Assembly: GCA_965267405.1 (NCBI GenBank)
Contig: OZ253954.1
Coordinates: 434,001 to 498,000, forward strand
Direction of reading: 5' to 3'
From: JAPPOI01 sp028818055
Lineage (GTDB): Bacteria; Pseudomonadota; Alphaproteobacteria; Rhodobacterales; Rhodobacteraceae
DNA length: 64,000 nucleotides
Positions 31,737-40,471 of the stretch are shown here, in pieces. Position numbers and translations under genes: made by a program. The first letter of the stretch is position 1. Each line of letters starts with the position of its first letter. The notes under the pieces are model-generated. The model had not been told where the DNA came from, searched no databases, and saw only the letters and a list, made by a program, of their open reading frames with translations.

Positions 31737-33347
31737 ATGTTAGACGCGTCGACGAACCAACCAGACCTGCCCGCCGAGATCGCTCGGCGCCGGACTTTTG
31801 CAATTATCTCGCACCCGGATGCGGGCAAAACAACCTTGACCGAAAAGTTCCTGCTGTACGGTGGTGCAATCCAGATGGCCGGTCAGGTTCGCGCCAAGGG
31901 CGAAGCGCGCCGCACGCGGTCAGACTTCATGCAAATGGAAAAGGATCGTGGCATCTCGGTTAGTGCTTCGGCGATGTCATTCGACTATCGGGACTTTCGA
32001 TTCAATCTTGTCGACACGCCAGGTCACTCAGATTTCTCCGAGGATACGTATCGCACACTTACCGCCGTTGACGCCGCCATCATGGTGATCGATGGCGCGA
32101 AGGGTGTTGAAAGCCAGACCCAGAAGCTGTTTGAGGTTTGCCGTCTGCGCGATCTGCCGATCCTGACGTTTTGTAACAAGATGGACCGCGAAAGCCGCGA
32201 GACATTTGAGATCATCGACGAGATTCAGGAGAACCTTGCGATCGACGTCACACCGGCATCTTGGCCAATCGGCGTTGGACGCGATTTCATCGGCTCATAC
32301 GACATGCTGAATGACCGGCTAGAACTTATGGAGCGGTCGGATCGAAATAAGGTCGCCGAGTCGATAAAGATCGACGGTTTGGATGACCCAAAACTCGTCG
32401 AACACGTGCCGGAAGCGCTTTTGGAGCAATTGCGTGAAGAAGTTGAAATGGCGCGCGAACTTTTGCCCGCCTTTGATCGTTCGGCATTCTTGGAAGGTTC
32501 CCTGACACCGATTTGGTTTGGCTCTGCCATCAACTCTTTCGGTGTCCGCGAGCTTATGGACGGCATCGGAGATTTTGGGCCCGTACCCCAACCGCAATCG
32601 GCCGAACCGCGGCAAGTCAGCCCCGATGAAGAGAAAGTCGCCGGGTTCGTTTTCAAAGTTCAGGCCAACATGGATCCCAAGCACCGCGACCGCGTCGCTT
32701 TCGTGCGATTGGCATCAGGGCACTTTGAACGCGGTATGAAGTTGCACCACGTTCGGACGAAAAAGCCGATGGCAATCTCAAACCCGGTTTTGTTCCTCGC
32801 GTCTGACCGCGAATTGGCAGAGGAAGCTTGGGCCGGTGACATTATCGGCATTCCCAACCACGGACAGCTTCGCATCGGCGACACGCTGACTGAAGGCGAA
32901 GCCCTGAAAGTGACAGGCATCCCTTCATTCGCACCCGAGCTTCTGCAAAACTGCCGAGCCGGAGATCCCTTGAAGGCGAAACACCTGGACAAGGCGTTGA
33001 TGCAGTTCGCAGAAGAAGGCGCAGCCAAGGTCTTTAAACCGACCCTTGGGTCAGGATTTATCGTTGGCGTCGTTGGGCAACTTCAGTTCGAAGTGCTGGC
33101 CAGTCGGATTGAACTTGAATACGGCCTGCCGGTTCGTTTCGAGCCATCGCAGTTCACCTCTGCGCGCTGGGTTCATGGCCCCAAAGACAAAGTCGACGCA
33201 TTTGCACAGGCGAACAAAGGCCACATGGCTGAAGATAATGATGGCGACCTCGTTTATCTGACGCGCCTACAATGGGATATTGATCGTGTTGAGCGAGATC
33301 ATCCGGAATTAACACTTTCCGCGACCAAGGAAATGATGGTCTCTTAA
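31737..33347 (+). CDS. prfC: Peptide chain release factor 3
   Basis: 536 residues from the ATG at 31737. RF3 is a GTPase that removes RF1/RF2 from the ribosome after termination. G1 is ISHPDAGKTTLTEKF, G3 VDTPGHSDFSEDTYR, G4 FCNKMD; the RF3-specific RRTRSDFMQMEKDRGISVSASAM is the effector region. The frame is open 36 codons further upstream without resemblance. It is followed by a 427-base gap with DnaA boxes. Confidence 0.95.
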   Translation: MLDASTNQPDLPAEIARRRTFAIISHPDAGKTTLTEKFLLYGGAIQMAGQVRAKGEARRTRSDFMQMEKDRGISVSASAMSFDYRDFRFNLVDTPGHSDFSEDTYRTLTAVDAAIMVIDGAKGVESQTQKLFEVCRLRDLPILTFCNKMDRESRETFEIIDEIQENLAIDVTPASWPIGVGRDFIGSYDMLNDRLELMERSDRNKVAESIKIDGLDDPKLVEHVPEALLEQLREEVEMARELLPAFDRSAFLEGSLTPIWFGSAINSFGVRELMDGIGDFGPVPQPQSAEPRQVSPDEEKVAGFVFKVQANMDPKHRDRVAFVRLASGHFERGMKLHHVRTKKPMAISNPVLFLASDRELAEEAWAGDIIGIPNHGQLRIGDTLTEGEALKVTGIPSFAPELLQNCRAGDPLKAKHLDKALMQFAEEGAAKVFKPTLGSGFIVGVVGQLQFEVLASRIELEYGLPVRFEPSQFTSARWVHGPKDKVDAFAQANKGHMAEDNDGDLVYLTRLQWDIDRVERDHPELTLSATKEMMVS

Positions 33348-33368
33348 CGAAATTGCCGATTAACACTC

Positions 33369-33704
33369 TGTGGATAACTCTGTGAGCAGAGCCCTACGCA
33401 ATTCCAATACTGAACCACTTAAGTTGCATTTGTCCCAAAAACTGCAAAATGCGCCGGATTTGATTGCACATTTGCCCCGAATTCTGTGGGTAAAACCTAG
33501 GTGCCAGCCGCATGGCTGACCTCACGTAAGCTGCGATGCCACAAAATAAGGCACGCAACAAAAAATTGAGTGAGTTCTTGGGGTTCTTTAACTGTGGAAA
33601 CAATCACGCAACTATCACAACATTGTCCACAAACCCATATGTTGCGTTGACCATAAGTTGGTGTTGCCCTAGGTCTTACCGCAGTTACGGCAGCTTGTGG
33701 ATAA
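33369..33704. promoter_or_regulatory. DnaA-box cluster between prfC and a DEAD-box helicase gene
   Basis: Two perfect TTATCCACA boxes lie on the minus strand (33369-33377 and 33696-33704). TTACCCACA (minus, 33485-33493) and TTGTCCACA (plus, 33623-33631) have one mismatch each, and GTTTCCACA (minus, 33593-33601) has two. The gap (33348-33774) has no gene; the small open frames in it have poor coding character. An A-rich tract (33541-33569) lies between the boxes. This could be a DnaA-titrating or DnaA-controlled site, or an origin; see findings. Confidence 0.6.
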
Positions 33705-33774
33705 GCTAGGATCATACGGGTCCGCGCCGTTCAGCCGACGGGCCTCAAGATTGGTCCGTAATGTATGGACCGAT

Positions 33775-35151
33775 ATGACGAATTTCTCCGATTTGGCGCT
33801 CTCGCCAAAAGTTTTGAAGGCGGTTGAGGAAGCCGGTTACACAACACCAACTCCGATTCAAGCTGGCGCTATTCCAGCTGCCCTTGAGGGTCGTGATGTT
33901 TTGGGAATTGCGCAGACCGGCACGGGAAAGACGGCCAGCTTCACGCTGCCGATGATCCACCTGCTGGCTCGTGGTCGGGCCCGAGCACGGATGCCCCGCT
34001 CTCTTGTGTTGTGCCCGACACGCGAACTTGCAGCTCAAGTTGCCGAAAACTTCGACACCTATGCAAAACACGTGAAGCTATCGAAAGCTCTGCTCATCGG
34101 TGGTGTCAGTTTCAAAGAACAAGATCTGCTGATCGATCGAGGCGTTGATGTTCTGATCGCAACGCCAGGCCGGCTGCTCGATCACTTCGAGCGCGGCAAA
34201 CTGCTTTTGACCGGCATTGAAATCATGGTGGTCGATGAAGCTGACCGGATGCTGGACATGGGGTTCATCCCCGATATCGAGCGCATTTTCAGCCTAACGC
34301 CGTTCACCCGCCAGACGCTGTTCTTCAGCGCCACCATGGCACCCGAGATCGAACGGATAACCAACACCTTCCTTTCCGCACCCGAACGCGTCGAAGTTGC
34401 CCGGCAGGCAACAGCTTCCGAAACGATCGAACAAGAAGTAGTCGTCTTCAAAGCGTCCCGACGTGATCGTGCAGCCAAGGAAAAACGCCATGTGCTTCGT
34501 GAAATCATCAAGCGCGAAGGTGATCGCTGCACCAACGCCATGGTCTTCTGCAACAGGAAGACTGATGTTGATATCGTCGCCAAGTCATTGAAAAAGCATG
34601 GATATAACGCGGCTCCGATCCATGGCGACCTTGACCAGTCGCAAAGGACCAAGACGCTTGACGCATTCCGAGACAATGAACTTCAATTTCTCGTAGCCTC
34701 AGATGTCGCTGCACGCGGATTGGATATTCCGTCGGTAAGCCACGTCTTCAACTACGATGTTCCGACACATTCGGAAGACTATGTTCACCGTATCGGCCGC
34801 ACAGGACGGGCTGGCCGCGATGGCAAGGCTGTCATGATTTGCATTGGCGCAGACGAAAAATTGCTGTCCGCCATCGAGAAACTGATCGACAAAGAGATTC
34901 CCCGCGCCGAGGTGCCTGACATGCCTGGGCCAAAGGACAAACCGAAGCGGGAAAAGAAGCCGAAGGTGGAAGCTGAAGCGGAAGCAAAACCTGCTACAGA
35001 CACCAAGGCCAATGACGATGCCCCACCCAAAAAACAACGCGGTGGTCGTGAGCGCAGCAAGCCGAAGTTCGACGACAAAAAAGTCGTCGGCATGGGCGAT
35101 CATATGCCAAGCTTTATCGCTAAGAGCTTCGAAGAACGAAAAGCTAGTTAG
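33775..35151 (+). CDS. DEAD-box RNA helicase (RhlE-like)
   Basis: 458 residues from the ATG at 33775. All motifs are present: Q motif PTPIQAGAIP, I AQTGTGKT, Ia PTRELAAQV, II DEAD, III SAT, V RGLDIP and VI HRIGRTGRAGR. A basic, low-complexity tail follows (KPKREKKPKVEAEAEAKPATDTKANDD...KKQRGGRERSK), as in RhlE-type helicases that remodel ribosomes or mRNA in the cold. Its stop overlaps the stop of the convergent HAD gene by 4 bases. The upstream gap carries perfect DnaA boxes. Confidence 0.9.
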   Translation: MTNFSDLALSPKVLKAVEEAGYTTPTPIQAGAIPAALEGRDVLGIAQTGTGKTASFTLPMIHLLARGRARARMPRSLVLCPTRELAAQVAENFDTYAKHVKLSKALLIGGVSFKEQDLLIDRGVDVLIATPGRLLDHFERGKLLLTGIEIMVVDEADRMLDMGFIPDIERIFSLTPFTRQTLFFSATMAPEIERITNTFLSAPERVEVARQATASETIEQEVVVFKASRRDRAAKEKRHVLREIIKREGDRCTNAMVFCNRKTDVDIVAKSLKKHGYNAAPIHGDLDQSQRTKTLDAFRDNELQFLVASDVAARGLDIPSVSHVFNYDVPTHSEDYVHRIGRTGRAGRDGKAVMICIGADEKLLSAIEKLIDKEIPRAEVPDMPGPKDKPKREKKPKVEAEAEAKPATDTKANDDAPPKKQRGGRERSKPKFDDKKVVGMGDHMPSFIAKSFEERKAS

Positions 35152-35795
35152 GCTAACAGCCGATCGCAGATTTCAGGCAAGTCGCGAAAGTCATCAAAAG
35201 ACGCATCGAACGGAATGTCGGCGATGTCCGTCGTCCGAATGCCTTCTGTGAAGAACGCAAACGGCACTCCAGCGTTTCGGGCCGTTTCCGCGTCGATCTC
35301 GCTGTCGCCAACATAAATGAACTGGTCAGACTCCAATCGCCGGGCCGCCTCGATCAAGGGATCGGGGTTCGGCTTGCGTTTTGGTAAATCATCGCCCGCG
35401 ACTTCGACTTTGAACGCCTTGTCCAGGCCGGCCGCTGCAAGGGTCGTTGCCAAAGGAGCACGCGGCTTATTTGTGCAAAGTCCCAACGCAAATCCCGCGT
35501 CACCAAGATCTGTTAGAACCTCGCTCACAAAAGGCATCAACGGCGTAACCTTCGCAAACTCCTGATAATACTCAACAAATCGATGAGTAAGCGGGTCGAA
35601 GTCACGCGTGTTCAGCGCGGTTGCTGCAATTAGGCGTTCCATGAAAACCCGTTCGCCAAGACCAACGAAATGAACTGTGAGTTCGTCGGTAACGGGCGGC
35701 TGCCCATTCTCAGCAAGCAACGCATTGGCTGCGTTGGTTATGGTCGGCAAGCTATTGATCAGCGTCCCGTCCAGATCGAAAATTACGGCGCGCAT
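35148..35795 (-). CDS. HAD-family phosphatase, phosphoglycolate-phosphatase-like
   Basis: 215 residues. HAD motif I is VIFDLDGTLINS (Asp8, Asp10), motif II LCTNKPR, motif III KRKPNPDPL and motif IV YVGDSEIDAETA, all intact, with a helical cap between I and II. It fits the Gph/PGP branch that removes phosphate from 2-phosphoglycolate; the substrate is inferred. It is the last gene of the long minus-strand block, 6 bases after rnj. Confidence 0.85.
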   Translation of the reverse strand: MRAVIFDLDGTLINSLPTITNAANALLAENGQPPVTDELTVHFVGLGERVFMERLIAATALNTRDFDPLTHRFVEYYQEFAKVTPLMPFVSEVLTDLGDAGFALGLCTNKPRAPLATTLAAAGLDKAFKVEVAGDDLPKRKPNPDPLIEAARRLESDQFIYVGDSEIDAETARNAGVPFAFFTEGIRTTDIADIPFDASFDDFRDLPEICDRLLA

Positions 35796-35801
35796 GCTCT
35801 G

Positions 35802-37466
35802 CTAGTTGCTCAACCGACTGATGACGGTCGTCACTTCCGGCTTTTTGCCGATTTCGTCCTGAGACGTCTTCCGAACGACCTGCTTGATCTCATCTTCAAG
35901 GTCATCGTCGTCTGCCAAAGTCTTGCGCTTCAGGCGACCAACCAGTTGGCTGAGGTCCTCTTCCAGCACATCCACAAGCGGCGCATTCGATGTTCCAAGC
36001 TCAGGCAATCCGCGCAGTTCGACCCAAGGTTCGCCAAGCGGTTCGTTGTCTTCCAGGATCAGGGTCACAAGTACGTGGCCGTTCAGTGCCATCCGGATGC
36101 GGTCACGCACGATGCCGTCCATTGCGCCAATCTGGATTTGGCCATCGAGATAGGTGCGCCCAGCTTCGACGTAACCAGCGACAACCGGCTTGTCGCCGCT
36201 CAAATCTACCATGGTACCGTTCGTCGCAACGATGCTTTCGCAACCATTCGTCGCAGCCAGTTTGGAGTGCTCACGCAGATGACGATGTTCTCCGTGCATC
36301 GGTATGATCATCTGGGGTTTGATCAATTCATGGATGGTGTCGAGGTCAGGCCGATTGGCATGGCCGGAAACGTGATACAGCCCCGAGCTGTCATCCACCA
36401 CATCAACACCCTTTTCAGACAACGCGTTGATGATGCGCCCGACGCCCTTTTCGTTTCCGGGAATGGTCTTCGATGAGAAGAGGAACGTATCACCTTCGGC
36501 GAGTTCAAGACCCATGTACTTTCCGCGGCTCAGCGCCGCCGACGCGGCGCGTCGTTCCCCTTGGCTGCCGGTCACCAATAGCATCAGGTTCTCGCGCGGG
36601 ATATCCTCGGCTTCTTCAGGTGATACCGTTTTCGGGAAATCAGTTAGCACTCCTGTGACCACGGATGCTTCGACCATCCGGCGCATGGCCCGTCCCAGCA
36701 AACACACAGACCGACCTGCTGCGACCCCGGCCTCTGCAAGGGTTTTCACACGGGCGACATTCGACGCAAACGTAGTTGCAACGAACATACCCGAGGACTC
36801 TTTGACAAGTTTGACGATTTCAGGTCCGACGTCAGCTTCCGACCGGCCCGGCTTGGGGGAAAATACGTTTGTGCTGTCACACGTCAGAACTTTGACACCC
36901 GACTTGGCAATATCCGCCCATAGCTCCGGGTCCCAAGCCTCGCCAACCAGAGGTGTCGGGTCGAGTTTGAAGTCACCGGTATGGACGATGCGTCCAGCGG
37001 GTGTGTCGATAACCAATCCAGAACTTTCCGGTATCGAATGGCTGATTGGGGCAAATCCAATGGTAAAGGGTCCTGCCTCAACAGTTTCCGGCCAAGCCTC
37101 AACCACACGGACATTGGATTCATCGACACCATGGTCACTCAGTTTGCGCTTGGCATGGTGCGCAGTGAACTTCCGAGCGTAGATGGGGGCCCGAAGGCGT
37201 GACCAAAGATGCCCAACTGCACCAACGTGGTCTTCGTGCGCATGAGTAATGAAGATGCCTTCGATATCGTTGATCCGCTCTTCCAACCATTCGATATCGG
37301 CAAAAATCAAATCAACGCCGGGCGAGGTCTCCATGTCTGGAAACGTGACACCCAAATCCACCACAATTAGCTTCTCTTCACCCGGCTTGCCGTATCCGTA
37401 GACATAGGTGTTCATGCCGATTTCGGCTGCCCCGCCCAACGGCAGAAAAATCAATCGCTCGCTCAT
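35802..37466 (-). CDS. rnj: Ribonuclease J
   Basis: 554 residues, the common length. RNase J is a metallo-beta-lactamase/beta-CASP exo- and endoribonuclease. The zinc site THAHEDHVGAVGHL and HTGDFK, and the beta-CASP element MHGEHRHLREHSKLA, are complete; a C-terminal dimerisation domain follows (SRLSN end). Alphaproteobacteria use RNase J for rRNA and mRNA maturation. Overlaps coaX by 4 bases. Confidence 0.93.
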   Translation of the reverse strand: MSERLIFLPLGGAAEIGMNTYVYGYGKPGEEKLIVVDLGVTFPDMETSPGVDLIFADIEWLEERINDIEGIFITHAHEDHVGAVGHLWSRLRAPIYARKFTAHHAKRKLSDHGVDESNVRVVEAWPETVEAGPFTIGFAPISHSIPESSGLVIDTPAGRIVHTGDFKLDPTPLVGEAWDPELWADIAKSGVKVLTCDSTNVFSPKPGRSEADVGPEIVKLVKESSGMFVATTFASNVARVKTLAEAGVAAGRSVCLLGRAMRRMVEASVVTGVLTDFPKTVSPEEAEDIPRENLMLLVTGSQGERRAASAALSRGKYMGLELAEGDTFLFSSKTIPGNEKGVGRIINALSEKGVDVVDDSSGLYHVSGHANRPDLDTIHELIKPQMIIPMHGEHRHLREHSKLAATNGCESIVATNGTMVDLSGDKPVVAGYVEAGRTYLDGQIQIGAMDGIVRDRIRMALNGHVLVTLILEDNEPLGEPWVELRGLPELGTSNAPLVDVLEEDLSQLVGRLKRKTLADDDDLEDEIKQVVRKTSQDEIGKKPEVTTVISRLSN

Positions 37467-38239
37467 GCAGCGTCCTTGTTAAACTGGTGAATGACGGTCA
37501 GACCATGCATCGTCAAATCGTCTTCAATCGTGTCGAACAGATCTTCGCCCTGGGCAAAAAGTGGCGCTAGCCCCCCGGTTCCGATCACTTTCATATCTGC
37601 GCCATACTCAGACTTAATTCGCTTGGTGATACCTTCGATCAGGCCGGTGTATCCCCAAAAAACTCCCGATTGGATACATGCGACAGTGTTGGTTCCAATC
37701 ACCTTTTCAGGCTGGGAAATATCAACGTGCGGCAAAGCGGCTGCCCCCATGTGAAGCGCTTCAAGGCTCAGATTTACACCCGGCGAAATGACTCCACCGA
37801 CGTAAGCGCCATCTTCCGCGACGACGTCGAAGTTGGTGGCGGTTCCGAAGTCTACGACGACGACGTTTCCGCCGTGGCGGTCAAACGCGCCTGCGACGTT
37901 GGCCAATCTGTCTGGTCCCGGGACGACGCCCTCGTCGACGCGAGGTGAGACTGGCAATAGGCATTCCGGCTTGCCCACCACCAATGGGCGGCAATCGAAA
38001 TAGCGGTCACACAAAACCCGTAGATTGAACACGACGCGCGGCACCGTTGACGAAATGACGACCTCGTCGACTTTCACATCGGTCAGGCCTTCAGCCTTCA
38101 TCAATGTCGTCAGCCAGACGAAATACTGGTCTGCCGTCCGCTGATGTTCGGTCGAAGCACGCCAAGTGCCAACGAAAGCCTTGCCGTCCCACAGTGAAAA
38201 CACCGTGTTTGTGTTGCCGGTATCAATACAGAGAAGCAT
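37463..38239 (-). CDS. coaX: Type III pantothenate kinase
   Basis: 258 residues. It phosphorylates pantothenate for coenzyme A. The phosphate-1 motif is MLLCIDTGNTNTVFSLWDG, and the family signatures VPGPDRLANVAGAF and VVVDFGTATNFDVV follow. The gene lies between birA and rnj in the order seen downstream of nuoN in Rhodobacterales. Confidence 0.94.
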   Translation of the reverse strand: MLLCIDTGNTNTVFSLWDGKAFVGTWRASTEHQRTADQYFVWLTTLMKAEGLTDVKVDEVVISSTVPRVVFNLRVLCDRYFDCRPLVVGKPECLLPVSPRVDEGVVPGPDRLANVAGAFDRHGGNVVVVDFGTATNFDVVAEDGAYVGGVISPGVNLSLEALHMGAAALPHVDISQPEKVIGTNTVACIQSGVFWGYTGLIEGITKRIKSEYGADMKVIGTGGLAPLFAQGEDLFDTIEDDLTMHGLTVIHQFNKDAA

Positions 38240-38247
38240 GTTTTCCC

Positions 38248-39036
38248 TCAGAAAAATACGTCGCCCGCTGGAATGGCAACCTGCCCTTTTGCGGTCCGAA
38301 GCACAAGTTGGCCGGTGTCATCCACGGTTTCAAACGTTCCCGATGTTTCTTCCCGCGCAGTTCGCGCCGTGATGACCTCACCCAGCTTTGCGGCGTGTTT
38401 CAACCACATCCGCCGGATTGGACCAAATCCGAATTCACGGAAAAAGCGTTCTTGATCCGACAGGTGGCTGGCAAGCCAGAACAGGAAATCTTCTGGCGAT
38501 ACGGATTGCCCCGTTTCGTCCCGAAGACTGACAGGACGTACCGCGTTTGATTCAACTTGCGAGGCCTCGGGAGCAGCAACCAGGTTCACCCCAATTCCTA
38601 TAGTTAGCCAATCAACCTTTGGGCCGGCGCCTGAACTTTCCAGCAATATGCCCGCCACCTTGCCACCATTCAGCAGCACATCGTTTGGCCACTTAAGCGT
38701 TAAGCTTTGCGGCTTCGCCGACATTGCAAGCGTTTGGTACAAGGCAACTGCAGCGGTGAATGTGCGAAGTGCTGCGGTTGACGCGTCACACTCGGGTCTC
38801 AGGAACAAAGTGGCCGCAAAGTTTCCGTCTGGCATCTGCCATGCTCGCCCTCGCCGTCCATGACCCGAGGTTTGCTGGCGCGCCATGATCCAGGTAGGGC
38901 CTGCCAGATCGGGCGCGCGACGCCGCGCCTCGCTCATGGTGCTGTCGGTTTCGTCCAGAATGATCCGATCGACACCGCTCGGCCAGAACTGCGCCGTCTC
39001 CGGCGCATCCCAAAGCGGTCTCAGATCAGTTGACAA
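38248..39036 (-). CDS. birA: Biotin--[acetyl-CoA-carboxylase] ligase
   Basis: About 262 residues if it starts at the TTG at 39036. It attaches biotin to carboxylases. The catalytic loop GHGRRGRAW (normally GRGRRGR) and KWPNDVLLNGGKVAGILLES are clear; there is no N-terminal repressor domain, so it is a ligase only (class I BirA). The start is uncertain: the frame is open to a TTG at 39069, and no good ribosome site was seen. At 39036 it overlaps nuoN by 11 bases. A CTG at 39024 is another possibility. Confidence 0.88.
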   Translation of the reverse strand: MSTDLRPLWDAPETAQFWPSGVDRIILDETDSTMSEARRRAPDLAGPTWIMARQQTSGHGRRGRAWQMPDGNFAATLFLRPECDASTAALRTFTAAVALYQTLAMSAKPQSLTLKWPNDVLLNGGKVAGILLESSGAGPKVDWLTIGIGVNLVAAPEASQVESNAVRPVSLRDETGQSVSPEDFLFWLASHLSDQERFFREFGFGPIRRMWLKHAAKLGEVITARTAREETSGTFETVDDTGQLVLRTAKGQVAIPAGDVFF

Positions 39037-40471
39037 GCGATGCAGCCGCGGCTTCCGCCATGGTTTCAATGCCGAACATGTTTATCATTGGCAGCGCGCC
39101 GACAACGATCACAATGGCCGAGGCCATCAGGAAGCCCCAGAGAATGCCCACGCCACCTGTGTCCAGTTCGCTTTCTTCAGAGCCGAAGTACATCAGGTAA
39201 ACGATGCGGATGTAATAGAACGCACCGATGACCGAGGCGATCACACCCAGCACAGCCAACCAGACCAGTCCGGCGTCAACGGCTGCGACCAGAACCGCGT
39301 ACTTGGCGAAGAAGCCAAGGAACGGCGGTACGCCTGCAAGGCTGAAGAGAAGCACGAGCATGGCCAGCGCCTTGTTTGAATCCTTGCGCGAATACATGGA
39401 TAGCGACTTGATATCGACAACCGGAGCGCCGTCTTTCTCCATGGACAGAATAAACGCGAAGGTTCCGACGTTCATCATCACATAGATCGCCATGTAAACC
39501 AGCATCGCTTCGACACCGACGGCGGTACCAGATGCAAGCCCCATCAAGGCATAGCCCATATGAGCAATCGACGAATACGCCATCAGGCGTTTGATGTTTG
39601 TTTGTCCGATAGCGGCGACAGCACCAAGGAACATAGAGGCGACGCTCAGGAATGCGACGATCTGCTGCCAGTCACCAACCACGCCGCCGAAGGCATCGTG
39701 GACAACACGCGCAAACAATCCCATGGCCGCCATCTTGGGAGCTGTTGCGAAGAAAGCGGTAATCGGGGTTGGTGAACCTTCGTAAACGTCAGGTGTCCAC
39801 ATGTGGAATGGTGCAGCACTGACCTTGAACGCCAATCCGGCAACGATGAACGACAGACCGATCAACAGCCCGACGGATGCGTCGTCGGAAACAGCGCTGA
39901 TGATGCCGCTGAACATCGTTGTTCCGGTAAAGCCATAAACAAGCGATGCGCCATAAAGCAGCAAGCCCGACGACAAAGCGCCCAGCACGAAGTATTTAAG
40001 TCCGGCTTCCGTCGATTTCACACTGTCACGGCGAAGTGCAGCAACGACATAAAGCGCCAACGACTGAAGCTCGAGCCCCATGTAAAGTGCGATTAGGTCG
40101 CCAGCCGAGACCATCATCATCATGCCGACGGCCGCGAGTGCGACCAGCAGCGGATATTCGAAACGAAGCAGGTCGCGACGCGCCATGTAGCCTTCGCTCA
40201 TCAGCAGGATTGCGGACGCGGCCAAAAGGATCGTGACCTTCGCAAAACGCGCAAAACTGTCATCGATGAACATGCCACCAAATGCGACACCGCGACCGCC
40301 GCCTTGGAACGCAATCCAAGCCGCAACAGCCGCCAGCAATGCGGACGTCACCCAAACGAGAAGAGGCGCTGTTTTGTCCTTGCCTGCATAGGCCCCGAAC
40401 AGAAGTGCAGCCAAAGCGTACACCGACAAAATGATCTCGGGGAGTATGATCGACAGATCACCAGGTTGCAT
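39026..40471 (-). CDS. nuoN: NADH-quinone oxidoreductase subunit N
   Basis: 481 residues with about 14 hydrophobic segments, one of three antiporter-like proton-pumping subunits of complex I. The segments RDSVKSTEAGLKYFVLGALSSGLLLYG (Glu and Lys of the pump) and MWTPDVYEGSPTPITAFFATAPKMA are intact. It is the last nuo gene; the ATG overlaps the nuoM stop by one base (TGATG), and birA follows. Confidence 0.97.
   Translation of the reverse strand: MQPGDLSIILPEIILSVYALAALLFGAYAGKDKTAPLLVWVTSALLAAVAAWIAFQGGGRGVAFGGMFIDDSFARFAKVTILLAASAILLMSEGYMARRDLLRFEYPLLVALAAVGMMMMVSAGDLIALYMGLELQSLALYVVAALRRDSVKSTEAGLKYFVLGALSSGLLLYGASLVYGFTGTTMFSGIISAVSDDASVGLLIGLSFIVAGLAFKVSAAPFHMWTPDVYEGSPTPITAFFATAPKMAAMGLFARVVHDAFGGVVGDWQQIVAFLSVASMFLGAVAAIGQTNIKRLMAYSSIAHMGYALMGLASGTAVGVEAMLVYMAIYVMMNVGTFAFILSMEKDGAPVVDIKSLSMYSRKDSNKALAMLVLLFSLAGVPPFLGFFAKYAVLVAAVDAGLVWLAVLGVIASVIGAFYYIRIVYLMYFGSEESELDTGGVGILWGFLMASAIVIVVGALPMINMFGIETMAEAAAASLVN

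Noticed and set aside
33394..33715. Minus-strand frames in the prfC-helicase gap
   Set aside because: Low coding character, no ribosome sites; the gap is better explained by DnaA boxes.
33348..33774. Chromosomal origin
   Set aside because: Gene directions converge here instead of diverging and typical origin neighbours are missing; kept only as a DnaA-box cluster.
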